Of a DNA stretch of 64,000 bases, positions 51,954 to 61,319 are shown piece by piece (position 1 is the stretch's first letter; every line of letters begins with the position of its first letter). The notes beneath the pieces were generated by a model. It ran no database searches. It saw only the letters and a list, made by a program, of their open reading frames with translations, and was not told the origin of the DNA. Source of the DNA: Stagnihabitans tardus (GTDB lineage Bacteria > Pseudomonadota > Alphaproteobacteria > Rhodobacterales > Rhodobacteraceae); the NCBI RefSeq assembly GCF_009925085.1, contig NZ_JAABNR010000011.1, forward strand, positions 112,145 to 176,144. Reading direction: 5' to 3'. The position numbers and the translations under genes were made by a program.

Positions 51954-52360
51954 CGCCCGACGAGATGGCGCGGCTCCATGCCGCCTGTTTCACCCTGCCG
52001 CCGCCCTGGTCGGCGCAGGAGCTGGCCGCCACGCAGGAGGGGCGGTTCTCCTTCACGCTGGAGCGGCCCGGCGGCTTTCTCATGGCCCAGGTCGTGGCCG
52101 GAGAGGCCGAGCTTCTGACCCTGGCCGTCGATCCGGGCGCGCGGCGGCAGGGGATCGGGCGGGCGCTGGTCGCGGGCTTCCTGGCCGAGGCCCGGGCGCG
52201 GGGGGCGGAAAGCGCCTTCCTTGAGGTGGCCGAGGGCAACGCCCCGGCCCGTGCGCTTTACGAAGGCCAGGGCTTTGCCGAGACCGGGCGGCGGCGCGGC
52301 TATTATCGCGGCGAAGGGCGGCAAGAGGATGCGATCCTGATGGGCTGTTCGCTGGCCTAG
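51950..52360 (+). CDS. rimI: ribosomal-protein alanine N-acetyltransferase RimI
   Basis: 136 residues, GNAT fold. PWSAQELAATQEGRFSFTLE and LLTLAVDPGARRQGIGRALV (acetyl-CoA P-loop R-R-x-G-I-G-R), then ESAFLEVAEGNAPARALYEG with YEGQGFAETGRRRGYY. RimI acetylates the N-terminal Ala of S18. GTG start overlaps the tsaB stop. Confidence 0.9.
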   Translation: MTPDEMARLHAACFTLPPPWSAQELAATQEGRFSFTLERPGGFLMAQVVAGEAELLTLAVDPGARRQGIGRALVAGFLAEARARGAESAFLEVAEGNAPARALYEGQGFAETGRRRGYYRGEGRQEDAILMGCSLA

Positions 52361-52452
52361 CCGCAAGACCCCCCGAATTTCCGCAGACAATTCATCCCCG
52401 GGTCATGAATTGCCACAGATTATTCGCGTTTTCCCGAAGCTCTCGCCTGGCG

Positions 52453-52492
52453 TTAACCTTTCTTAAACCATCCCAAGCGATTGGTTAACCAT
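52453..52492. promoter_or_regulatory. CtrA-like TTAA half-sites upstream of yifB
   Basis: TTAACCTTTCTTAA (52453-52466, TTAA-N6-TTAA) and TTAACCAT (52485-52492). The half-site matches the CtrA recognition sequence TTAACCAT known from alphaproteobacteria, though the spacing of the first pair is one short of the standard N7. Confidence 0.35.
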
Positions 52493-52505
52493 TCCGGAGG
52501 GGTCC

Positions 52506-54011
52506 ATGGGTGCAGTCGCTTTCACCGTCGCTTTCGAGGGCGTCGAGGCCCGAATGGTCGAGGTTCAATGCGCCATTGCTTCGGGGATTGCGGGCTTCGG
52601 CGTCGTGGGCCTGCCCGACAAGGCGGTGTCAGAGGCGCGCGAAAGGGTCCGCGCCGCGCTGACCGTCTTGTCCTTCGCCCTGCCCTCCAAGCGGATCACG
52701 GTCAATCTTTCTCCGGCGGATATGCCGAAAGAGGGGTCACATTTCGACCTGCCCATCGCCATGGCGGTCCTTGCGGCGCTGGAGATCGTTCCGGCCGACC
52801 AGGTCGAAGCCTTTGTCTTCATGGGGGAATTGTCGCTGGATGGCCGCATCCTGCCGGTGGCGGGCGCCCTGCCTGCGGCGGTGGCGGCGGCGGCCGAGGG
52901 CAAGGCGCTGATGGTGCCCAAGACCTCCGCCGCCGAGGCCGCCTGGGTCGGCATGACAGAGGTCTTCGGCGTGACGACGCTGTCGGAAATCGTCGGCCAT
53001 TTCACCGGGCGCCAGGCGCTGCCACGGGCCGTGGCGGGCGAGATGGCGCAGGCCCAGCAGGTCCCCGACCTGCGTGACGTCAAGGGCCAGGAGCGGGCCA
53101 AGCGCGCGCTGGAGATCGCGGCGGCGGGACGTCACCACATGCTGATGATCGGCCCGCCGGGCTCGGGAAAATCCATGATGGCCAAGCGCATGGCCGGCAT
53201 CCTGCCGCCCCTCTCGGCGGAGGAGGCGCTGGAGACCTCGATGATCCATTCCGTCGCGGGGCTCTTGGCTGGCGGCATCACGCGCGCCCGGCCCTTTTGC
53301 GACCCGCATCACACGGCCAGCCAGGCGGCGATCGCCGGCGGTGGGCGCGGCGCCAAGCCGGGGCAGATCAGCCTGGCGCATAACGGCGTGCTCTTCCTGG
53401 ATGAGCTGCCCGAGTTCCCCCGGACCGTGCTGGACACGCTGCGCCAGCCGATGGAATCAGGTGAGGTCATGGTGGCCCGCGCCTCGGCCCATGTGCGTTA
53501 TCCCTGCCGCTTTCTCTTGGTCGCCGCCGCCAATCCCTGCCGCTGCGGCCACCTGGCCGATGCCGAGAGGGCCTGCAACAAGGCGCCTGCCTGCGGCGAG
53601 GATTACATGGGCCGCATCTCCGGCCCGTTGATGGACCGCTTCGACCTGCGCGTCGATGTGCCGCCCGTGTCCTGGCAAGACCTTGATTTGCCTGCCGATG
53701 GTGAGAAATCCGCCACGGTGGCGGCCCGCGTGCAAGCCGCCCGCGAGATCCAGGCGGAACGCTTCGAAGGCCTGGAGGTCCGGGTCAATGCCGAGGCCGA
53801 GGGCGAGCTTCTGGACGAGATCGCCCGCCCCGATGCCGAGGGGCGCGCGCTGCTGCAACGCGTGGCCGAGCGCTTCGGCCTGACGGCGCGGGGCTATCAC
53901 CGCGTCTTGCGGGTGGCGCGCACGATTGCCGACCTGGAAGGCGCGGCGGATATCTCACGCGCGCATATCGCCGAAGCAGTGAGCTACCGGACGGTGCTCT
54001 CGGCCAAGTGA
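52506..54011 (+). CDS. comM: YifB/ComM-type Mg-chelatase-like AAA+ ATPase
   Basis: 501 residues. N-terminal ChlI/Lon-like domain (GFGVVGLPDKAVSEARERVR; LSPADMPKEGSHFDLPIAMA), Walker A MIGPPGSGKSMMAKRMAGIL, Walker B LAHNGVLFLDELPEF, zinc-type cysteines in ANPCRCGHLADAERACNKAP and the C-terminal helical domain. In Vibrio the ComM homologue is a branch-migration helicase for natural transformation. The strong RBS GGAGG precedes ATG 52506. Confidence 0.93.
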   Translation: MGAVAFTVAFEGVEARMVEVQCAIASGIAGFGVVGLPDKAVSEARERVRAALTVLSFALPSKRITVNLSPADMPKEGSHFDLPIAMAVLAALEIVPADQVEAFVFMGELSLDGRILPVAGALPAAVAAAAEGKALMVPKTSAAEAAWVGMTEVFGVTTLSEIVGHFTGRQALPRAVAGEMAQAQQVPDLRDVKGQERAKRALEIAAAGRHHMLMIGPPGSGKSMMAKRMAGILPPLSAEEALETSMIHSVAGLLAGGITRARPFCDPHHTASQAAIAGGGRGAKPGQISLAHNGVLFLDELPEFPRTVLDTLRQPMESGEVMVARASAHVRYPCRFLLVAAANPCRCGHLADAERACNKAPACGEDYMGRISGPLMDRFDLRVDVPPVSWQDLDLPADGEKSATVAARVQAAREIQAERFEGLEVRVNAEAEGELLDEIARPDAEGRALLQRVAERFGLTARGYHRVLRVARTIADLEGAADISRAHIAEAVSYRTVLSAK

Positions 54012-54856
54012 AGGATGAAATCGGCGGTCTCGCGCAGCGCGGCGCGGGCTTCGGGGAGGAAACCGTCGAACATCTGCCAGACATGCGGGCAGTCCTCCCA
54101 TTCGCTGAGCCTGGCGCCGAGGACCGCTGCCATGCGCCGGGAATCGTCGCGCAGGACCTCGGTCGTGCCGACCTGGATCAGGACGGGCGGCGGGTCGGGG
54201 AATTGCGCGAAGAGGGGGGAGATGCGGGGGTCATCGGCGGGAAGGCGGCCGCGGACCAGGGTGCTGGCCTCGACCACGCGATGGGCGGGCAGGATGACGT
54301 CGCTGTCGGCGTTAAGGCGCAGGCTTTCGCCGCCGAGGGTGAGATCGGTCCAGGGCGAAAAGGCGAAAAGCCCTGCGGGGCGCTGGCCGGTCTGGCAGAG
54401 ATGGGCCAGGAGGGCGAGGGCGAGACCTCCGCCCGCGCTGTCGCCACCAAGGATGATCTGGTCGGGACGGTATAGCCGTGTCAGCCGGGCATGGGCTGCG
54501 ACGGCGGCATCGAAGGCGGCGGGGGCGGGATGCTCGGGGGCAAGCGGATAGCGGGCGGCATAGACGGTCATGCCCGTCAGCCGGGCGAGGCGGCCGGTGA
54601 TGGTCAGATGGGTCGCGGGCCCGCCGGTGACATAGGCGCCACCATGGAAATAGAGGATGACCGGGGTGGCGCGGGAGGGATGGCAGGTGACGCGGGGCAG
54701 GTCCCCGTCGAGGAAGAGCAGATGCGACGGCCGCCGGAAGAACCGTGCCCCGAAGTCGAACTTGCGCCGCTCGGCGCCCGGGTCGCGGGCGCGTGCCATG
54801 GAGGGCCGGGCGGTCCAGCGCAGGATGCGGTTCAGGAGCGCCCGGCGCAGGCTCAT
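53984..54856 (-). CDS. alpha/beta hydrolase (HSL-like esterase)
   Basis: 290 residues, family IV lipase/esterase. Oxyanion hole [17 protein letters not shown], nucleophile elbow [19 protein letters not shown], acid residue in [11 protein letters not shown] and His in [15 protein letters not shown]. It hydrolyses short-chain esters or lactones; the natural substrate is unknown. The 3' end overlaps the convergent yifB by 28 bases, and the start overlaps the gshB stop, so it is co-transcribed with gshB. Confidence 0.9.
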   Translation of the reverse strand: MSLRRALLNRILRWTARPSMARARDPGAERRKFDFGARFFRRPSHLLFLDGDLPRVTCHPSRATPVILYFHGGAYVTGGPATHLTITGRLARLTGMTVYAARYPLAPEHPAPAAFDAAVAAHARLTRLYRPDQIILGGDSAGGGLALALLAHLCQTGQRPAGLFAFSPWTDLTLGGESLRLNADSDVILPAHRVVEASTLVRGRLPADDPRISPLFAQFPDPPPVLIQVGTTEVLRDDSRRMAAVLGARLSEWEDCPHVWQMFDGFLPEARAALRETADFILHLAESTVR

Positions 54857-55800
54857 CTGGCGGCGATCTTGGCCTCGATCACCTGCCAGATCCGCTCGGC
54901 CGTGTTGGTGCCGTCGAAGCGCTCGAGCTCCTGGATGCCGGTGGGCGAGGTCACGTTGATCTCGGTCAGGTAGGTGCCGATGACATCGATGCCGACGAAA
55001 ACCTGGCCCTTTTCGCGGAGCGTCGGGCCGATGGCGGCGCAGATTTCAAGGTCACGCTGGGTCAGGCCGACCTTCTCGGGGCGGCCCCCGGCATGCATGT
55101 TGGACCGCGTCTCGCCCGCCTGGGGGACGCGGTTGATGGCGCCCACGGGTTCGCCATCGACCAGGATGATGCGCTTGTCGCCATGGACGACGTCGGGGAG
55201 GAATTTCTGGACGATGAGCGGCTCGCGGCTCATCGAGGTGAAGAGCTCGTGCAGGGAAGACAGGTTGCGGTCATTGGGGTCAAGCCGGAAAACCCCTGCG
55301 CCGCCGTTGCCGTAGAGCGGCTTGAGGATGACGTCGCCGTGGCGGGCCTTGAAGGCCTTGATCGTGGCCAGGTCGCGGGCGATGGCGGTTGGGGGGTGCA
55401 GGTCGGGAAACTGCAGGACGAGAAGCTTCTCGGGACAATTGCGCACCCAGAACGGGTCGTTGACGACCAGGGTCCGGGGATGGATGAGGTCAAGCAGATG
55501 GGTCGTCGTGATGTAGCCCATGTCGAAGGGCGGATCCTGCCGCAGCCAGACGACATCGCAGGTCGCCAGATCGACCTCGGTCTCGGGCCCATAGGTCACG
55601 TGGTTCCCGATCTCGCGCCGCAGCGTGATCGGGAACCCCCTTGCGATGACGCGCCCCTCGACGAAGGCCAGCTTGTCGGGCGTGTAGAAGAACAGGGAAT
55701 GTCCCCTCTCTTGCGCCTCGAGGGCAATTCGAAAGGTGCTGTCCCCGTTGATGTTGACCGACCCGATCGGATCCATCTGCAATGCGACGCTCAAGCCCAT
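54853..55800 (-). CDS. gshB: glutathione synthetase
   Basis: 315 residues, ATP-grasp ligase that joins gamma-glutamylcysteine and glycine. N-terminal [20 protein letters not shown], central [23 protein letters not shown]-grasp loop [14 protein letters not shown], and [19 protein letters not shown] at the C-terminus. Its product serves the two GST-type proteins encoded at 25151 and 37203. The esterase gene overlaps its stop. Confidence 0.95.
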   Translation of the reverse strand: MGLSVALQMDPIGSVNINGDSTFRIALEAQERGHSLFFYTPDKLAFVEGRVIARGFPITLRREIGNHVTYGPETEVDLATCDVVWLRQDPPFDMGYITTTHLLDLIHPRTLVVNDPFWVRNCPEKLLVLQFPDLHPPTAIARDLATIKAFKARHGDVILKPLYGNGGAGVFRLDPNDRNLSSLHELFTSMSREPLIVQKFLPDVVHGDKRIILVDGEPVGAINRVPQAGETRSNMHAGGRPEKVGLTQRDLEICAAIGPTLREKGQVFVGIDVIGTYLTEINVTSPTGIQELERFDGTNTAERIWQVIEAKIAAR

Positions 55801-55857
55801 GGCGCTCTCCCTGATACGGGGCCATTGATGGCCCAGCCGCAGGGCAGATGCAAATGG

Positions 55858-56232
55858 TCAAGCGACGAGCGCGTTTTCGACGATCTCGATCCGGCCCATG
55901 CTGTCGACCAGGGCGAGATCGACCTGCAATTCTTCGATACCCTCGAAAGAGCCGGTGAAGAAGAATTCTTCGGCGGTCGAACGGACGCGCTGTTGCTGGT
56001 GCCAGGTGAAGTGTTCGGCCGCGAGAAAATGCGTCGAGCTCTTCTTCACCTCGATGAAGATCAGCTTGTCGCCGTCGCGGGCGATGATGTCGATTTCACC
56101 CGCGGTGCCGCGCCAGCGCCGGGCAATCACGGTGCGCCCGCTGTCGTCATAAAGACGGCTGACTTGATCCTCAGCGGCGAGACCGGCGAGATAGTTGGTT
56201 TTGCCGCGAATTTGCCTTGACCGCATCGTCAT
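55858..56232 (-). CDS. yraN: YraN/UPF0102 nuclease-like protein
   Basis: 124 residues with a PD-(D/E)XK-like core: GTAGEIDIIARDGDKLIFIE then VKKSSTHFLAAEHFTW (E/D-x-x-x-E...K pattern). YraN proteins resemble archaeal Holliday-junction resolvases; activity is unproven. The start overlaps the rsmI stop by four bases; rsmI-yraN adjacency is common. Confidence 0.9.
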   Translation of the reverse strand: MTMRSRQIRGKTNYLAGLAAEDQVSRLYDDSGRTVIARRWRGTAGEIDIIARDGDKLIFIEVKKSSTHFLAAEHFTWHQQQRVRSTAEEFFFTGSFEGIEELQVDLALVDSMGRIEIVENALVA

Positions 56233-57098
56233 TCCGCATCCCCCAAGGACAGAGCCATTTGATAGACGTCACGGCGAGGAAGTCCGAAGGCCTGAGCAAC
56301 CGCCGCAGCGGCATCTTTGCTGGAAAGGGTTAGCAAAGCGTTGCGAAGCGCAGATTCGATGTCCTGGCTCGATGCCGGAACCTCGGTCGCGCGGTCGATC
56401 AGGAGGACGATTTCGCCCTTGAATCCCGTTTCCCTGCAAAGGGATGCCAGGTCAGCCAGGCTGGCGCGTCTCACTTCTTCGAACTTTTTCGTCAGTTCGC
56501 GGCACAGGGCTGCCTGCCGCCCTGGCCCCAGGATTTCGACCATGTCCGCCAGGGTCGCAGCCACGCGGTTGGGTGATTCGTAGAAGATAAGGGTTGCGGG
56601 AACCTTGGCCAGGTCCGAAAGCGCGGTCTTGCGGGCTGCGGATTTCGGCGGCAGGAAGCCCGCGAAGAGGAAGCGGTCCGAGGGCAGGCCCGAGACCGTC
56701 AGCGCGCAGAGCACGGCCGAGGCCCCGGGGGCGGCCAGCACGGTCTGGCCCAAGGCGATGGCCTCGCGGGCAAGCTGAAAACCCGGATCGGCCACCAGCG
56801 GCGTCCCTGCCTCGGAGGCATAGGCCACCGATTTTCCCTCGGCCAGAAGCGCCATGATTTTCGGGCGCATTTCGGCGCCGTTGTGGTCGTGATAGGGCAG
56901 GATCATCCGACCGTTCAGCGCAACCCCATGAATCTCCATCAGATGCCGCAGCGTCCGCGTGTCTTCCGCCGCCAGCACATCGGCCCCCGCAAGCAGGTCC
57001 AGCGCCCGCAGCGTGATGTCCCGGGCCGCCCCGATCGGCGTCGAGACCAGGTGCAGTCCCGGCGCTATGCGTCCCGGCATCGGCGTCCAACCGGCCAT
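56229..57098 (-). CDS. rsmI: 16S rRNA 2'-O-methyltransferase RsmI
   Basis: 289 residues, SAM-dependent methyltransferase of C1402 in 16S rRNA. LVSTPIGAARDITLRALDLL, AAEDTRTLRHLMEIHGV, YASEAGTPLVADPGFQL and FLPPKSAARK are tetrapyrrole-methylase/RsmI motifs. Start MAGWTPMPGR at 57098 with frame open further up. It is divergent from the lipoprotein gene at 57215. Confidence 0.94.
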   Translation of the reverse strand: MAGWTPMPGRIAPGLHLVSTPIGAARDITLRALDLLAGADVLAAEDTRTLRHLMEIHGVALNGRMILPYHDHNGAEMRPKIMALLAEGKSVAYASEAGTPLVADPGFQLAREAIALGQTVLAAPGASAVLCALTVSGLPSDRFLFAGFLPPKSAARKTALSDLAKVPATLIFYESPNRVAATLADMVEILGPGRQAALCRELTKKFEEVRRASLADLASLCRETGFKGEIVLLIDRATEVPASSQDIESALRNALLTLSSKDAAAAVAQAFGLPRRDVYQMALSLGDAE

Positions 57099-57214
57099 CG
57101 CGGCCCCCTTTCCGCCGACCCATGGCCAGCCCAAGTTTACTTCACCGCAGCTTCCCTTTACTCTCTCCCAAAGGTCAAGGTCGGCCCGCGCCGCACCTGC
57201 AAGAGGAGATTTCC

Positions 57215-58438
57215 ATGGTCGCTTTTCCGTCATCCCTGGCAAGGGCAGCCGTCTCGGCCCTGTCGCATCTCGGCGCCCGGGTGGCAAGGTCCGTCACGGC
57301 CCCGGTCACGGGCGGCCTTGCGGCGCTGGCGCTTCTGGCGGCCTGCGAGACCACGACCGGTCCGGCCCCCACGGGCGCTTACAATGGCGAGCCCGTGCCC
57401 GTGGCGCTGCTCGTGCCTTCGGGCTCGGGCGAGGCGACCGATGACCTGATCGCCCAAGGGCTTGAAAACGCGGCCCGGATGGCGATCGCCGACCTGGGCG
57501 ACGTGAAGGTCGATCTGCGGGTCTATCCGACCGCTGCCAATCCCGATCAGGCCGCAGCCCAGGCGGCCAAGGCCGTCGAGGACGGCGCAAAGGCGATCCT
57601 TGGCCCCTTCTACGCGCTGGAGGCCGCCAAGGTCGGCGCCACGGTCGCCTCGGCCGGCGTCCCCGTCCTTTCCTTCTCGAACAACCCTGCCGTCGCGGGC
57701 GGCAATGTCTTCGTCCTGGGTCAGACCTTCGATTCGACGGCCCGGCGGCTTGCCTCCTTCGCGGTCTCGCAGGGGAAGACCAGGATCATGGTCGTCTCGG
57801 ACGAGAATGCCGCCGGAGAGGCCGGGAAGGCCGCCATCGAGGCCGCCATCGCGGCTTCGGGCGGGCAGATTGCTGCGACGGGCTCCTATCCTTTCAGCCA
57901 GAACGGCATCGTCCAGGCCGTGACCGCGATTGCGGGCTCGGCCAAGTCTTCGAATGCCCAGGCCGTCTTCCTGACGGCCGATACCGGCGGCGCTCTGCCG
58001 CTGTTGACCCAGCTTCTGATGGAGAACGGCGTCAACCCGGCGGCCACCCAGTATATCGGCCTGACCCGTTGGGACATCCCGACCGCCAACCTGACCCAGC
58101 CCGGCGTGCAGAACGGCTGGTTCGCGATGCCCGACCCGAACCTGGCCCAGGCCTTCCTGACCCGCTACCAGTCGACCTATGGCGCGGCGCCCCATGCCAC
58201 GGCGGGCCTGGCCTATGACGGGATCGCGGCCATGGGGGCCCTCGTCAAGCAGGGCGGCATCGGACAGCTCAACGCCCAGGGCCTGACCCAGCCGCAGGGC
58301 TTCGTCGGCGTCGGCGGCATCTTCCGTCTGAACGGCAATGGCACCAACCAGCGCGGCCTGGCCGTCGCCCAGATCGTCAACCAGCAGGTCCAGATCATCG
58401 ACCCCGCTCCGCAAAGCTTCGGCGGCACCGGTTACTGA
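57215..58438 (+). CDS. LpoA/leucine-binding-like outer-membrane lipoprotein
   Basis: 407 residues. Basic N-terminus, TM-like segment 31-43 and lipobox LLAAC with Cys44, so it is predicted to be lipidated. The body is a periplasmic-binding type I fold (VPVALLVPSGSGEATDDLIA, GAKAILGPFYALEAAKVGAT, VLSFSNNPAVAGGNVFVLGQ). It matches penicillin-binding-protein-activator LpoA C-domains and is usually found back to back with rsmI/yraN and gshB, as here. AAGAGGAG precedes ATG 57215. Confidence 0.88.
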   Translation: MVAFPSSLARAAVSALSHLGARVARSVTAPVTGGLAALALLAACETTTGPAPTGAYNGEPVPVALLVPSGSGEATDDLIAQGLENAARMAIADLGDVKVDLRVYPTAANPDQAAAQAAKAVEDGAKAILGPFYALEAAKVGATVASAGVPVLSFSNNPAVAGGNVFVLGQTFDSTARRLASFAVSQGKTRIMVVSDENAAGEAGKAAIEAAIAASGGQIAATGSYPFSQNGIVQAVTAIAGSAKSSNAQAVFLTADTGGALPLLTQLLMENGVNPAATQYIGLTRWDIPTANLTQPGVQNGWFAMPDPNLAQAFLTRYQSTYGAAPHATAGLAYDGIAAMGALVKQGGIGQLNAQGLTQPQGFVGVGGIFRLNGNGTNQRGLAVAQIVNQQVQIIDPAPQSFGGTGY

Positions 58439-58442
58439 GCCC

Positions 58443-61223
58443 ATGTCCCTTGCGCCAATGGCCGAGGCCCCCCGGGGCCCGGCGCTCCTCTTGCCGGAGG
58501 CCGAGGTCCTGGACCTCGGCAGCCTGCGCCCGCAGGTCCTTGCCGCCTGTCGGGGCGCCGACCCGAAATCCGCCCGCGCCGCTGTCGGAGCGCTCTTGGC
58601 CGAGGCCAAGGCCCGGGCCAATGCGCGCCTGGCCGAGGCCTATGCCGCCGACCCCCGCAATGCGCTGCCCTTGACCCATTCCCAGGCGCGGATGACCGAT
58701 GCCCTGGTGACCCTGGCCCATGAGGCGGCGGCGGCCATGCAGCCCCCCGCCACGCAGCTTGATGCCGAACGCCTGGCCGTTCTGGCCGTGGGCGGTTTCG
58801 GCCGCGCCGAGATGGCGCCCCAGTCCGACGTCGACCTCCTGTTCCTCTATCCGCTGAAGATCACCGCCCGGGCGGAATCCATCATCGAGACCATGCTTTA
58901 CATCCTGTGGGACCTGAAGCTGAAGGTCGGCCATTCCAGCCGCACGGTGAAGGACTGCCTGCGTCTTGGCCGCGAGGACATCACCATCCGCACGGCGCTT
59001 CTGGAACACCGCGCGATCTGCGGCGACCGCGCCCTGGCCTCCGAGCTGGACGACAAGCTCTGGTCCGAGCTCTTCCGCAACACCGGCCGCGACTTCATCG
59101 AGGCCAAGCTGGCTGAGCGCGCCGAGCGTCACAAGCGCCAGGGCGGCCAGCGCTATGTGCTGGAGCCCAATGTCAAAGAGGCCAAGGGCGGGCTCCGCGA
59201 CCTTCAGACGCTGTATTGGATCGGGAAATACCTGCACCGCGTCGCCTCCTCGCAGGGGCTGGTGCAGGCCGGGCTTCTGACGGCGGAGGAATATGCGCTT
59301 TTCAGCCGGGCCGAGAACTTCCTGTGGGCCGCGCGGTGCCATCTGCATTACATCACCGGGCGGGCCACCGATCAGCTGACCTTCGACCTTCAGGTCGAGG
59401 TCGCGGCCCGAATGAACTATCGCGACACGCAGGGCCGCCGTGCCGTCGAGCATTTCATGCAGGATTACTTCCGCCACGCCACGCGGGTGGGCGAGCTCAC
59501 CCGCGTCTTCCTGACCGAGCTCGAGGCGCGCCATGCCAAGCCCGAGGCCCGGCTGATGGGCTTCCTCAACCGCCGCAAGGTCGGCGCGGGCTACAAGCTG
59601 GTCCAGGGGCGGCTGGATGTCATGGACCCCGCCCGCTTCCTGAAGGACCCGCTGAACATGCTGCGGGTCTTTGAAGAGGCGCTGCGGTCGGGCTATCTCT
59701 TGCATCCCAATGTCATGCGGCTGGTGGCCTCGAACCTGTCGCTGATCGACGACCATCTGCGCGACGACCCCGAGGCGGTGCGCATCTTCCTGCGCATCCT
59801 TCTGGACCATGGCAATCCCGAAAGGGGCCTGCGCCGGATGAACGAGCTGGGCGTCCTTTCGGCCTTCATCCCCGATTTCGAGCCCATCGTGGCGATGATG
59901 CAGTTCAACGTCTATCACCACTACACGGTGGACGAGCATATCATCCAGTGCATCTCGGTCCTGGCCCAGATCGAGCGGGGGGAACTGGTCGAGGAACTCC
60001 CGGTGGCCACCGGCATCCTGAAGGTCGGCGTCAACCGCAAGGTGCTTTACGTGGCGCTTCTCTTGCATGACATCGGCAAGGGTCGGCCCGAGGATCATTC
60101 GATCCTCGGCGCCCAGATGGTGCGCCGCATCGCCCCGCGCCTTGGCCTGACCCCCGACGAGGCCGAAACGGCGGAATGGCTGGTGCGCTATCACCTCCTG
60201 ATGTCCGACGTGGCGCAAAAGCGCGATATCGGCGACCCGCGCACGGTCCGCGACTTTGCCAAGGCGGTCGAGACCCGCAAGCGGCTTGACCTTTTGACCG
60301 TCCTGACCGTCTGCGACATTCGCGGCGTCGGGCCCGGCACCTGGAACAACTGGAAGGCCATGCTGCTGCGCCAGCTTTACGCCCATACGGTCGAGGCGCT
60401 GGAGGGCGGGCTCGAGACCTTCAACCGCGGCCGCGCGGTCGAAGAGAGCCGGGCGGCGCTGCGGGCGCGGCTGGCCGATTTCACCCCTGACGAGGCCGCG
60501 AAGGAGACTTCGCGCCACTACGACCCCTATTGGTCCGGCCTGACCACCGACACGCAAGAGGCCTTTGCCCGCCTGCTGCAGGGACTGAAGGACGACGAGA
60601 TCCGCATCGACCTGCACCCCGAGCCGCAGCGCGACGCAACCCGCGCCTGTTTTGCCCTGGTCGATCACCCCGGCATCTTCTCGCGCCTGGCCGGAGCCCT
60701 CGCGCTCGTCGGCGCCAATGTCGTCGATGCCCGGACCTATACGTCCAAGGACGGCTATGCGACCGCCGTTTTCTGGATCCAGGACTCCGAGGGCCATCCC
60801 TACGAGGTCTCGCGCCTGCCCCGGCTGCGCGGCATGATCGACAAGACGCTGAAGGGCGAGGTCCGGCCTCGCACGGCGCTCGCCGACCGCGACAAGGTCA
60901 AGAAGCGCGAGCGCGAGTTCCGCTTCCCGACCCATGTCAGCTTCGACAACGAGGGCTCCGAGATCTACACGATCATCGAGGTCGATACCCGCGACCGCCC
61001 GGGCCTGCTCTATGACCTGACCCGGACGCTCGCCGCCAACAACATCTATATCGCCAGCGCCGTGATCGCGACCTATGGCGCGCAGGTGGTGGACACGTTC
61101 TACGTCAAGGACATGTTCGGGTTGAAGCTGCATGCCAAGCACCGGCAAGAGGCGCTGGACACGAAACTCCGCCAGGCCATCGCCGAGGGCGCCGAACGAG
61201 CGCAGGGCGCGCCCCCGGCGTAG
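58443..61223 (+). CDS. glnD: PII uridylyltransferase/uridylyl-removing enzyme
   Basis: 926 residues, controls nitrogen assimilation by uridylylating PII. Nucleotidyltransferase motif LAVGGFGRAEMAPQSDVDLL with FLY, the helical GlnD domain (GGLRDLQTLYWIGKYLHRVA), the HD hydrolase motif VALLLHDIGKGRPEDHS, and two C-terminal ACT domains for glutamine sensing (DHPGIFSRLAGALALVGANV; TRDRPGLLYDLTRTLAANNI). Four bases separate it from the lipoprotein stop. Confidence 0.96.
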   Translation: MSLAPMAEAPRGPALLLPEAEVLDLGSLRPQVLAACRGADPKSARAAVGALLAEAKARANARLAEAYAADPRNALPLTHSQARMTDALVTLAHEAAAAMQPPATQLDAERLAVLAVGGFGRAEMAPQSDVDLLFLYPLKITARAESIIETMLYILWDLKLKVGHSSRTVKDCLRLGREDITIRTALLEHRAICGDRALASELDDKLWSELFRNTGRDFIEAKLAERAERHKRQGGQRYVLEPNVKEAKGGLRDLQTLYWIGKYLHRVASSQGLVQAGLLTAEEYALFSRAENFLWAARCHLHYITGRATDQLTFDLQVEVAARMNYRDTQGRRAVEHFMQDYFRHATRVGELTRVFLTELEARHAKPEARLMGFLNRRKVGAGYKLVQGRLDVMDPARFLKDPLNMLRVFEEALRSGYLLHPNVMRLVASNLSLIDDHLRDDPEAVRIFLRILLDHGNPERGLRRMNELGVLSAFIPDFEPIVAMMQFNVYHHYTVDEHIIQCISVLAQIERGELVEELPVATGILKVGVNRKVLYVALLLHDIGKGRPEDHSILGAQMVRRIAPRLGLTPDEAETAEWLVRYHLLMSDVAQKRDIGDPRTVRDFAKAVETRKRLDLLTVLTVCDIRGVGPGTWNNWKAMLLRQLYAHTVEALEGGLETFNRGRAVEESRAALRARLADFTPDEAAKETSRHYDPYWSGLTTDTQEAFARLLQGLKDDEIRIDLHPEPQRDATRACFALVDHPGIFSRLAGALALVGANVVDARTYTSKDGYATAVFWIQDSEGHPYEVSRLPRLRGMIDKTLKGEVRPRTALADRDKVKKREREFRFPTHVSFDNEGSEIYTIIEVDTRDRPGLLYDLTRTLAANNIYIASAVIATYGAQVVDTFYVKDMFGLKLHAKHRQEALDTKLRQAIAEGAERAQGAPPA

Positions 61224-61241
61224 GGTGCGCTTCAGCGCACC
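61222..61241. repeat. palindromic repeat family 2, copy 6 (variant)
   Basis: AGGGTGCGC TTCA GCGCACC with 7-bp perfect arms, starting at the glnD stop codon. It may end the glnD transcript. Confidence 0.6.
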
Positions 61242-61319
61242 GCGTCCCGGAGCCGGGAGCCCCCGCCTTTCCCTTGCCGCCCAAACCCGTTACCAAGGCG
61301 AAAACAACAGGCGCCCCCC

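Noticed and set aside
58395..61148. 917-codon minus-strand ORF opposite glnD
   Set aside because: GlnD motifs are complete on the plus strand; the antisense frame is Gln/Gly/Asp-rich without domains.
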